Positions 55,101 to 64,000 of a stretch of DNA of 64,000 bases are shown here, piece after piece. Under the pieces are notes generated by a model. The model did no database searches and had not been told where the DNA came from. It worked only from the letters and a program-made list of their open reading frames with translations. The position numbers and the translations under genes are program-made. The stretch's first letter is position 1; every line of letters begins with the position of its first letter. The DNA comes from Euryodendron excelsum (taxonomy: Eukaryota; Streptophyta; Magnoliopsida; Ericales; Pentaphylacaceae): contig CM065379.1 of assembly GCA_033060915.1 (NCBI GenBank), forward strand, positions 28,202,318 to 28,266,317. Direction: 5' to 3'.

Positions 55101-55855
55101 CTCATGCATAAGAATTTATTTTAAGACAAGAGTTCCCAAAGTAACTTAAGTCATCGCATCTTCATGCATCTAATCAACCCCCAGAGAAAGGCTCAATGAC
55201 CTTCTCATTCAAATCAAGCCAACCCAAAACTCCTAAGGGTACCAAGAGACCCTACGAATTCATGGCATGCGTCAAAGTCATGTCATAAAGGGGGGCCCTA
55301 ATCCCTCTTCGCTCATGGAGATAGGGCTACCAAGAAGACAAAAAGGCAATTCAAATCAAGATCTCCCACCAACTTCCATTCAAGAAGGCAAATCCGAAGA
55401 CTCAAGAGTCATTTAGGATCCTATGCTGTAAATATAGAATAGGCAGAAGTCTAAAGGAAAATATTCCCCCTCCCTATTTTGATGTATATTTGAAAAATTC
55501 TATGTAGAAAGAGAATTCATCTCAATAAAGTTATTATTGCCATCAAATTAAATGAATGAATGAATGAATGGATGAATAAACAGGCTCACACATGTACAAT
55601 ATTGCATGCAAGGGCAACCCCCTATTTCTAGACATGAGCCCACACATTATGATTTGCTCCCCTCAAAAGGCAGGGGCACCCTTAGGCCATGCATTGCATG
55701 AAGTCTTTCTAAATCTAGAACCTAACACATAATCCCTTTGTTTTGTTTTTCTTTATTTTCTATTCCCCCTTATCATCTCATCAAAAGACTAGCAATAGTT
55801 TTTGGTGAGACTGCTTGCATTTTAGGTCATCATTACTCCTAGAAAAGGAAAAAGA
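55101..55855 (+). mobile_element. E1 leader, second part
   Basis: Resumes E1 after L6 and matches E0 from about 7683 to 8380: TTTTAAGACAAGAGTTCC, CAACCCCCAGAGA, GCTCATGGAGATAGGG, CCTAC..AATTCATGGCATGC, the ATGA repeat (about 55551-55580) and GGCAGGGGCACCC. No coding frame. Confidence 0.78.
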
Positions 55856-58120
55856 TGAATGCGAGTGCCCCTGTACTCCGAACACCAGTCCTTACCCAAT
55901 AATGAGCAGCACAAATGACAAGTGAAGGCAACACCCCTGATCAACAAAACAACTTGGTGACATGGGATGAAGTGAACTACATAAAGGCAAAAATAGAGGA
56001 GATGTTCAAGCTCGTGCAACTGATGGCCTTAAAAGGACCTGCTATGAATCTGTCAGCCTCGACATCTTATCCCAAAGAAGTTGAAGCTATCCCGCCAAGG
56101 GTCGTCCTGCAAACCAATAATGTGGGAAGAATAAGGAACTCCCCAAAGCGGCACACATTGAGGGAGGAGAAGAAGACAACCTTGAAACCATCTTGTTAAT
56201 GGCCACATCAAAGAAGGAAAGCCCGAACCCTCTCGACCTCAAGATACAAGGCTTAGAAGAGTCCCTGCGCAACTTACAAGGTCATGCCACCTTCAGTGGG
56301 ACATCGTATGATGAACTATGCTTCTTTCCTGACCACCCAAGGCCAGCCAAATTCAAGATGCCCGATTTCAAAAAGTATGGTGGAAGTGGAGATCCCGTGG
56401 CTCACTTGAGGCTATATGCTGGGGCACTAAGCGGTCATAGGAACGACCCCAAACTCTTAATGCAACTGTTTCAATATAGCTTGACCAGGCCTGCCTTGCA
56501 ATCGTTCACCCGTTTAAATTTAAGAAAGATAACAACTTGGAATGAATTGGTCACGGCCTTCCAGTCCCTATACCAACACAACAGTAACCTAACCATGGAT
56601 AGGTGTGCCTTGATGATGATGACTCGAGGTGAGAAGAAAAGCGTCAAAAGTTACGCTCTGAGATGGAGGGAGGCAGCTGCTCAAGTCAACCCTCCACTAC
56701 TGGAAAAGGAGTATGTGCAGCTATTTGTAAACATCTTTCAAGGTTTGTACTATGAGCGTCTGTGCCTGAGTATCAGAAAGGGTTTTTCTGAGCTGATAAT
56801 GCAAGGAGAAATGATTGAAAATGGATTGAAAACTGGCAGAATCACGGACCCCTATGCTAAGACAGGTGAGGCATTCGCAAATGCAGCCAAGAAAGTAGCA
56901 ACTACTTGAAGCACTGGTAAGGAAGAAGGAGAGGTATCTGCCATCCTGCTAGCACAATAGCAGCCATACTACCCCCAATATTAAGCTCGACCACCATCGC
57001 CTGCTCCTATTGTCAACATCCCTGTTGCTAATTTTCAAGCACCTATCCCTAGACCGGCCATACCTCAACTGTAACAGAAATAACCAGCGAAACCTAGAAT
57101 TTACTCGCTTGGCATGCACTCAAACAGAGGCCTGTCATGAACTCCTCAAACCCAAGCATATAAACCCTATACCCCCGCCCAAGCCTATTGCCTCCAACTT
57201 TCAAACCTACCCTGACTTGTGAATATCATTCTAGGGGACAAGCGCATGACACAGAGTCTTGCTTCTCTTTGAAGCACAAAATCCAAAACCTTATTGATAA
57301 CAAGGTCATCAATACCCAAGAGGCCAAACCGGTCCCCACTCCTAATGTCACGACAAATCCCTTAGTAGACCATGCTATTAACATCATCACAGAAGGAGAA
57401 GTAGACCTGGATGGCATCATAGTTGTAGAATATTTCGAGGGTGAGTCTGACACTAAGGAAGAAAGTGACTGGGAAGAGGAGCTACCGCCATGTCCTATTT
57501 ATCTTTACAATGCAAATGGAGATCAAGACCCTCTTGACTGGCCTGTGGAAGAGCCCATGGAAGACGTTCCTACTAATACCGTGCTTGTTGATGGTTAGGG
57601 AGAAGAATTCCTACACCCTAGATATGCCGAAGCTGCGGCCCACCAAAAAGAGGAGCTCTTCAACTATGAGGATATGTGCTAGGGCATCTATGAGCCAAGA
57701 ATACCAAACCCATCGTTTGAATTCAGTGAAGGTGATCTGGATAGCCTATTTGCTGAAATTGACAAAGAGGAAGCTTAAAAATAAGGAATCAAGGGAAAGC
57801 CACCGCCAGTCTTGGAAGAAGTCTTGGCTACAAAGCCCCAAGAAGTTGAGCAAAAGAAAACCATTCAACCAAAGGAAGACCTTCAAGGGCCCCACGATGG
57901 GATGTGCAACCATAATGACCCAACTGGAGAAGAGGAATGAAAAGGAGGAATCCCTGACTGTGCTTTGACTACCCATCTCTACCACTCCGCAGCCAATGCA
58001 TCAATTCGTCCAGCATAACTGAGTGAATAAGTTGGTGGATAGAGCATGGAGGAGGCAGGCGTGGTCCCGAAGCCGACCTGAAGAAGTGACTATCAAAAGG
58101 ATGTTCTTACATCAAACCCT
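55856..58120 (+). pseudogene. Gag of a Tat/Ogre-like element (E1), no pol behind it
   Basis: A possible start, ATG AAT GCG AGT GCC, lies at 55856 and is followed by stops. The frame at 55915-56199 then shifts to 56193-56909, which holds the gag core: RPAKFKMPDFKKYGGSGDP, VAHLRLYAGALSGHRNDPKL, LTRPALQSFTRLN, TTWNELVTAFQSLYQHNSNL, KSYALRWREAAAQV. A third frame (57188-57598) has CEYHSRGQAHDTESCFSLKH, the Tat-type zinc-binding stretch, and IQNLIDNKVI. An acidic tail follows in mixed frames to about 58120. The protease, RT, RNase H and integrase that should follow are absent; the 3' region starts directly. Confidence 0.85.
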
Positions 58121-59026
58121 ATCTTTACTTTCTTGTTAATCCCGTTTTATCGACTCTACTTTTTGCCTTTTGTTAATCAAGAGCTTGTCATGTATACAAA
58201 ACCTTTCAAATGAAAGAAAAAGGGTTTGAAGTTTGCATTTATCATCTTTGGTACTTGCTCTTTCTTAGAAATTCCCCCTCTTATTGTTGTGCCTTGACTT
58301 GAAAAGGGGGATAGTACGCTCACCCTCATTTAGGGGATCATTCCGGATCCAAAGAGAGGAGATACTAAAGGCAGGAAAGAAAGGGAGCGGAGCACAGAGA
58401 AAAGGTGGCACTCGGAGGATGCCATGGCAAAGTAGTCGGTAGTTAGACCCTCGAAAGGAAAAGAAGCCATCATTTCAAACTCCCTAAAAGTAGCAAAGCA
58501 ATTCCTTGGAACAGCCAACTCGAGCCGTAAGTGATTTTCATTCAAACACCCTAACCAGGAACCACCCGCCAAACTGGGGCAAGTACGAGTAACGGAACTA
58601 TCAATCTAACATTTGCTTATCCTAAAGGATAATGCCAAAACTCTAAGACTGAACTTCATAGACTAAGAAATATTGTCTAAAAGAAAGAGGGGCCATTTAT
58701 TCTTCTACGATGCAATTAAAAGAATCCTCTTTGAAAACCCCCTTTTGCGCCAAATCGCATTCCATCGATAAACCCATTATGGTGATCACCGCCCATAATG
58801 GATGAAAATAAAATTTGAAAGAAAGGTGACGAGAAGGGAACATGAAGGGAAAGAAAGCTTCCTTGTACATTGAAAGAGGAAGGAAACAATGCAATATTAA
58901 AAAAAAATTGATTGATAGGATGCCCGCCAAAAAATCAACAAACTGTGCAAATAGCAATGCTGGGGCAAAAAGTAAAGGAAATGATGAGCCCTATGTCGGT
59001 AAAAGTTCGTACAAAAAAAAAAAAAA

Positions 59027-59072
<46 letters not shown>

Positions 59073-60087
59073 CAAAGAGGAAAAGACTAGAAAAAGTGAT
59101 CGCCGGTAAACCCCAAGAAGAGTGTAACACTTTGGGCCTTTAATGCCCTTCCTTTTGAAAACCCCATAACCTAGCCACACTCCAACCCACAAAAAGGTCC
59201 CCTCAAATAAGAGAAGATTGTTTAGTCTAAACAAGTTCAAAAGAAAATGGCAACATTAAAAAAAGAAAGGTGAACAAAGCAGCAAAAGCTTACTCAAGGT
59301 GGTTCTAGTTCATTACGACCCCCGTTAAGGAGTAGAGAAATTGTTTGAGCCTACATACCCTTCATTTCTGACCCTTAACTTAGCCCACATTACGTTCCAA
59401 AGTAAAGCCTTCTTAGATCGAGGATGAAAACTACCTACTCCCTTGTTAAAGGCTACTTCGGTTGTCAGTTAGAGGGCCCACTAATTCAAATGTGAGATCC
59501 TCAAGAGGAAGTCGAACGAGTGATAGGTTCTTCCTCTTCCAATAAGGGAAAGGAGAGTCGAGTCAGGAAATGGAAACCCTAGGAATGGGGCAACTACTAT
59601 CTTATCGTGACAAGAAAATGGCATAACAAAGAAGGGAGTCTTCAAAGAAGAAGCAAAAGCCGAAATGATCAGTTCTCAGGAGACACTCGGTTACACCTAG
59701 AAAAATTGGAACCCACCTCTAGGCCTGCTTTCATAAGATTTGTATACACCTGTGTGCACTATCTGAAAGCGTGCAATAATACACCCATCTTTTTTCGCAT
59801 CTATTTAAAGCTTGCACATACCCACCATTTCTTATGTGTGTCATGATTTATGTACTACTATTTTATATTCCTATTTGTTATATTTCCACATGCATACATG
59901 CAAAGCAAGACTAAAAGGAAATACCGATCATCATCTCATGCAAAGAAACAAAATGATAATAAACTATAATGTACATATAACCATCATACAATCATCATTC
60001 ATAAGGGCCAATGCACGGCCTCAAAACTTAAACAATACAGTCAGTCTAACCAAACTATAATTGTGTTAGCAGGTGGAAAGAGGTGCC
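58121..60087 (+). mobile_element. E1 3' internal non-coding region
   Basis: No conserved coding frame. TGGTGATCACCGCCCATAATGG (about 58777-58800) is shared with E0 near 10230, placing this as the 3' flank. It contains an A14 run and GA repeat (59013-59070), scattered purine-rich tracts, and CAAACTGGGGCAAGTACGAG near 58569. Short frames on both strands (for example 58330-58572, 58697-58957, 59607-59846) show no motif and look accidental. Its length fits the long 3' regions of Tat/Ogre elements. Confidence 0.6.
59013..59070 (+). repeat. A14 run plus (GA)n microsatellite
   Basis: Fourteen A (59013-59026), then GA repeats to 59070 with one T interruption at 59041. Low-complexity frames across it (Arg-Glu or Ser-Leu repeats) are artefacts. 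Confidence 0.95.
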
Positions 60088-60452
60088 TCAAGGAGCAGGG
60101 TCATCATCCAAGTCAAAGTCACCCATGTCCGGCACATACGGGGAAGGTTGGCTGGAGGAAGCTCCAGCGTCGTAAGGACCCTGACCAGGGAAAAGGACAA
60201 AAGGAAAAAGGAACTAGCATTAGAACATAGAGGATGCATAAAGAGCATAAAAATTATGAATCATTAAAAGTATACCCAGCAGGCCTCCATCAAAGATATG
60301 CGAGTGGTCAGAGCCTCCACCTCTGCACGATACTGTTCTAGTGCCTGACAAGCTACTAAGTACTTATCCTCGAAAACGAAACCCTGAGCTCGATGCCATA
60401 GCTCCACTACCTCATGACTGGCCACCTGCCCTCCAACCATCAGGTCTAGCTA
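60088..60452 (-). pseudogene. 3' end of the antisense PMD-like gene in E1, with a 95-bp intron
   Basis: The minus strand reads DLMVGGQVASHEVVELWHRA, QGFVFEDKYLVACQALEQYR, AEVEALTTRISLMEACW (60452-60276), a helical, coiled-coil-like tail. A donor TGG/GTATAC and acceptor CCCTGGTCAG/GGT then bracket a 95-bp intron (60275-60181). The last exon gives GPYDAGASSSQPSPYVPDM, GDFDLDDDPAP and stop (60180-60088). Phase 0 splicing keeps the frame open through both exons. It lies antisense to E1 near its 3' end, the position expected for the PMD-like gene of 3931-5227, so I take it as that gene's C-terminus; no sequence overlap proves this. It is cut at 60452 by an LTR fragment. Confidence 0.55.
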
Positions 60453-61763
60453 TGTAAAAGCGCTAATAGATACTCTTAATGACAAGCCTCGTCGCACGAT
60501 TGAGCCCTGCTCTCATGATTGGCTTAAAGTATTCTATGTTGCTAATGATTGAGCATAACTCTTAATGACTTAGCCTAGCTCTCATGGTTGGCCTAAAGAG
60601 CCTATGCGTGACCTTTATGGTTACTATGTTGGTCTAAAGAGCCTTACACGTGACCCTTGTGGTTACTATGATGCCTAATACCAAAAAGACCTCTTAAGTG
60701 GGGTGAAAAGTGCGGGATATGTTGGTCTAATATAAAGACATGACACACTTATATGCTAGAATGAGAAATATGACTTGTTTGGATGCTTCACAACAAGTCA
60801 CACATGTTCCCACAAGTATTAATATCACTGTGTATTGCTTCCTTTCAAGACACTATGATATGCCTTACAATATCATGCCATGGTATGCTTATGACAGCGA
60901 TGTTATGCCTTACGAAGTCATGTTATGTGTTATGTGTTATGTCTCACTTCTATGATGCTATGTTCAAAATGTTATAGCATTCCAATGTGATACTTATGCT
61001 ACCTACGTTTCCAAGGCTACGCTTTATAAATTACTAAGAATGGTAATATTTGATGCGTCCTATATTATACGGCGAGCCAAGATGTACGCTTACAAGATAT
61101 GGTATGTTATGCTCATGACAAGTTATATCACACTCTAATAGTTCATGTTACAATACGCCTACCTCTCTTCTTCAGCATTATGTTTTAGAAATGATGAAAT
61201 GTTTTAATACAAAAGCCTATACTTCATGTGTCTTTAAAATTATACTTATACGTTTCTAGGTTCATGCCACGTATGCATAAATGTACCTCTATTGTCATGT
61301 ACATTAAATATAAATGTAGTCTACGGTGTTTTATACTCATGTATTATTGTTATTCACTGAGCATTAGCTTACGTTTCCTAAAAATATTTTTAGGTGACCA
61401 AAATTGGGAGGTCTTGAGGGAGGCCCATTACGTGGATATTTGGACTGCGGCTCACGGGCCTTATGTTGTGTACTGATATAGGAGTTGGACCCTAATGTTT
61501 TGTAATATTATAATGTTATAACTGTGGTGGCCTTTGATAGGCCTACCTTATGGAATGTTTATGTTTTGGAGATTAGGCACTGCTATGCTATGTATGGCAT
61601 ACATTTTACTTTACGTTTATAAAGTTTTAATTGTGCAATTATGTATCTTTTAAATGATAAATGCACGGGTGTTCAATCGAGTTATGTAATGCGGCCTTAG
61701 GTAGCCAAGCTATTGGCCGGTGGTGCACCCTAAATCCGTATAGGCCGGATTTGGGGCGTGACA
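60453..61763 (+). mobile_element. 3' fragment of a Tekay/Del-like LTR
   Basis: Matches the second part of the 16371-19934 LTR: GGCCTAAAGAGCCTATGCGT, TTATGCCTTACG, GTCATGTACATTAAATATAA (about 61297), GGGAGG(C/T)CTTGA(A/G)GGAGGCC, TAATGCGGCCTTAGGTAGC, and the end GGATTTGGGGCGTGACA at 61763 with the CA intact. The first about 2 kb is missing. It confirms the family terminus used to define the solo LTR. Confidence 0.82.
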
Positions 61764-62400
61764 ACCTTGCCCTTACGGTACCTACATGTCTATTCACCCT
61801 ATGTTTCACTCACTTGAATATTTGGTTCCTAAATGTTCATTTATGTTAGCCTTGAAAAGATTTGAAAAGGGGTTTGTCATCACATTTGGAAAGAATGACG
61901 CATGACGCAATTTGAAAGAGAGTTTGGAAGAAAGTTGAGATTGGATTTCAAAAAGCCCTTATGAACTTGTGTCGAAAAGGTTTTTAAAAATTACTTTTTA
62001 TGTACCATATGAAAGGTATGTTGACATTTCATTGCCTTTGAGAGGTTAGTTGTGTAAGAACTATACTCCTTTAGGACCATGGGTTTTAGAAAGCATTTTT
62101 TAAAAAAGAGGCTAGGAACTTCCCTTGTTTGAATATCTCACTTGATCTTGGACGACCTTAATCATAGGAAGCCTAGGGTCGTTTCAAGAATGTGATGTTT
62201 GAAAATAGTTTTTGAAAAAGGGTTTTAAAAAAACTTTTAGGGTTTGAAACCCAAGTGTGAACCTCATAAGTTTCATTTAATGCATTACTTTCTTAGGAAA
62301 CCCTAACCGACAAAGGGTTAGGATCACCTTAGGGTTGTGAGTTTTTACAGTCATTTTAGAAATAGCTTTTTGAAACACCAACTTTATTAAAATCGAGTAT
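61764..62400 (-). mobile_element. Family-A LTR fragment, reverse orientation
   Basis: Begins CCTTGCCCTTACGGTACCTA, CATGTCTATTCACCC, the reverse of the block about 430 bp from the LTR terminus, and continues through decayed purine-rich tract to AACCCTAACC..GGGTTAGGATCACC-like words near 62300. Both ends are lost: the right end fades into other repeats, and the left end abuts the Tekay/Del-like LTR. Confidence 0.6.
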
Positions 62401-62424
62401 CGCTGGACTGAAAAAAGCTTAAAC

Positions 62425-62830
62425 TCCTAAACCAGTGGTTTGAATGTGCTTTGTTTCCACACGTCAATCATGCCTAGGCTGTGCTACATGCCAAGTTTGA
62501 TGGCATTCCAAGGCCATTTCTGTGATTTTAGAATCATAAATCTTGAGACACCGAAGTTTAACAAAACAATGTGTCCCTAAAGTGAAAAATAACTCCAATT
62601 CCAAATGAAGAGTCTAGTGTGAGTGCAATTCATCCACACATGTCAATAGTGCCTTACAACCTACTACGTGCCAAGTTTGACGACACTCTGAGGCTTTTTA
62701 AGATTTTAGTATTGCAAAAGCTAAAATGCCAAGTTTACTAAAATCATCGCTAGGGTGAAATGGCCCTCTTGACTCCCAAACCTGGAGTTTGGTGCAAGTG
62801 TGGCCTTATCACACACATCATTTATGTTAG
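62425..62830 (+). repeat. Decayed tandem repeat, unit about 177 bp (2-3 units)
   Basis: CACACGTCAAT..GTGC..CTACATGCCAAGTTTGA near 62459 matches CACACATGTCAATAGTGCC..CTACGTGCCAAGTTTGA near 62636, 177 bp apart. A partial third unit, CACACACATCATT, is near 62812. Between them, aligned CTCCTAAACC, CTCCAATTCC and CTCCCAAACC words and AAATCNTNGCT-type words support the same spacing. It is unrelated to the flanking LTRs as far as I can see. Confidence 0.6.
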
Positions 62831-63738
62831 GTTTTATGTTAGTTGGCAAATTTCATAGATTAAAACAATTTATTTTCAAATTGTTAGTTAGTTATAAAGA
62901 GGTTTTTGATAGATGTTGGTTAAATAATGGTTCATTACACTTTACTTTACACCAAATTTACTTCAGAACTTTCATTTTTTATTTTTAAGAACCATGCCCT
63001 TATACTTTTAGTTTATTGTAATGCCAACCTTCTGTTAACTTGCATTTTAGAAAGATAGAAAGAAAATACACATGTGACAAGCACGTGGCCTTTTCAAGGA
63101 GAAAATATGTAAAATCCTACCCATTTCATAATTATTTACTAGAAATTCCCCTTAAATCACTCCAAAATCATTAGTGTAATTAACTTTGTGATGTATATAA
63201 TGTAATTGGAATTCATATAAGAGCCCTCAATTCAAGTCATGTGTGATAAGAATAAGTCATTGGGTGGGAAAGAGGCTAAATTTTACTTCTTTGTCCCTTG
63301 AAAAATGTCACGTTCTTGTCATATGCAAGATTTTTTTCTATTTTCCAAACAGAAGGTTGATAATATTCCAACAAATAAAAAATTTAAGGCTTAATTGTTA
63401 CAAATAAAATAGAAGGTTCTGAAATGATAATTAGTGTAAAGTATATGGGTACAAAGTGTAATTAATTGAAAAAAATATGTATGCAACTAAAAATAAAAAC
63501 AAAAATATAGAAGATGAGGAAGACATTAGAGTAGTAATAAATCACAACATCCAGACTTCAATTCTTTTTCTTATTCCCTAAAAAAGAACAAGAGGAAGAA
63601 ACAAAAGATAATGCTTTACTAAGTTCCCTTACCACATTTCATCACTTATAGCTCTCCTCTCTCTCTACCTCTCTCTACAAGAGCATAACATCGCAAGGTG
63701 CAATTATCCTAAATTTTTTGAAAATCCTAAAGTGAAAG
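62831..63738 (+). other. AT-rich stretch without a recognised gene
   Basis: Strongly AT-rich, with a short C/T-rich run (CTCCTCTCTCTCTACCTCTC) near 63650. Only short frames, none with a motif. It lacks the family-A and Tekay/Del-like words, so it is the best candidate in the window for older or host-derived intergenic DNA. I cannot assign it. Confidence 0.4.
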
Positions 63739-64000
63739 TGTAATCACCCCATTTTTGCCCGCTTGGAAATCTTCGGCCCAACTAGACTCACTTTAAAACT
63801 TCACATGCATATTCAAGCCCAAACCGGCCTTTCAAATCCTAGTTCAATCAATCAATTACTTCTCGGGCCCCCTTGGCCCAATCGAAGCCACCATTTTTGC
63901 TTGCTTGACAATCTCTAGCCTAACTGAACTCACATTCAAACTTCAAATGCATATTTAAGCCCAAACCTGCCTTTCAGTTCCCAGTCCAATCAATGAACCA
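63739..64000 (+). mobile_element. Start of another family-A LTR, cut by the window edge
   Basis: Begins TGTAATCACCCCATTTTTGCCC at 63739, the family opening. An opening-like stretch repeats at 63893 (ATTTTTGC followed by TTGCTTGACAATCTCTAGCC), 142 bp after the first at 63751, with AAGCCCAAACC and CAATCAAT words in both. The rest lies outside the window. Confidence 0.75.

Noticed and set aside
58897..59240. Ser/Leu-rich or Arg/Glu-rich frames
   Set aside because: They translate the GA microsatellite and A run.

Overview
This is a repeat-filled stretch of a plant nuclear genome, almost certainly a eudicot. I find no intact host gene, no rRNA or tRNA gene and no CRISPR array. Nearly all 64 kb is LTR-retrotransposon DNA in several nested layers. 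Plant origin is shown by an Athila-like Ty3/gypsy element with a tRNA-Asp-type primer binding site (PBS), Tat/Ogre-type gag and integrase remnants, remnants of a plant-mobile-domain-like (PMD) gene, and AAACCCTA telo-boxes. I cannot name the genus.

The dominant component is one family of very long LTRs ('family A'). They start TGTAAGCACCCC, end GGGCGCGACA and are 4.4-5.2 kb long when complete. Layout: family-A LTR cut by the left edge (1-2504); remnant of a PMD-like gene with its upstream intron (2505-5227); head-to-head LTR ends (5228-6914); Tat/Ogre-like element E0 with PBS, leader, integrase remnant and broken 3' LTR (6917-12664); LTR L2 (12665-13133 and 21095-24105), split by minus-strand solo LTR L4 (13134-21089), itself split by a 3.6 kb Tekay/Del-like solo LTR (16371-19934); minus-strand 3' LTR L3 with its polypurine tract (PPT), followed by internal DNA that carries the promoter side, intron and start codon of a second PMD-like gene copy (24106-30223 and 35474-35707); solo LTR L5 with perfect TATAG target duplications (30224-35468); element E1, with a 5' LTR (35708-40262), leader, gag remnant and the end of an antisense gene (40263-40956 and 55101-60452), split by solo LTR L6 (40957-41651 and 51184-55100), which is itself split by an Athila-like element of about 9.5 kb (41652-51178, GCCTG duplications). 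The right end holds a second Tekay/Del-like LTR fragment, a family-A fragment, a decayed tandem repeat of about 177 bp, about 0.9 kb of AT-rich unassigned DNA and the start of another family-A LTR.

Four target-site duplications fix the insertion order. Every coding region is broken by stops or frameshifts, so no element here looks able to move by itself.

The least expected content lies in family A: (i) a PMD-like gene placed antisense to the element near the 3' LTR, with a 5'-leader intron and a small phase-0 coding intron; (ii) paired 10-bp arms (TGGCGCCACT / AGTGGCGCCA) just upstream of the LTR TATA box and again upstream of the antisense gene; (iii) a U3 array of about 15 units, each a small palindrome whose arms change in matched pairs; (iv) a conserved hairpin block late in the LTR that also shows a matched change. 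All readings are by eye from sequence and family knowledge; no search or alignment was run.
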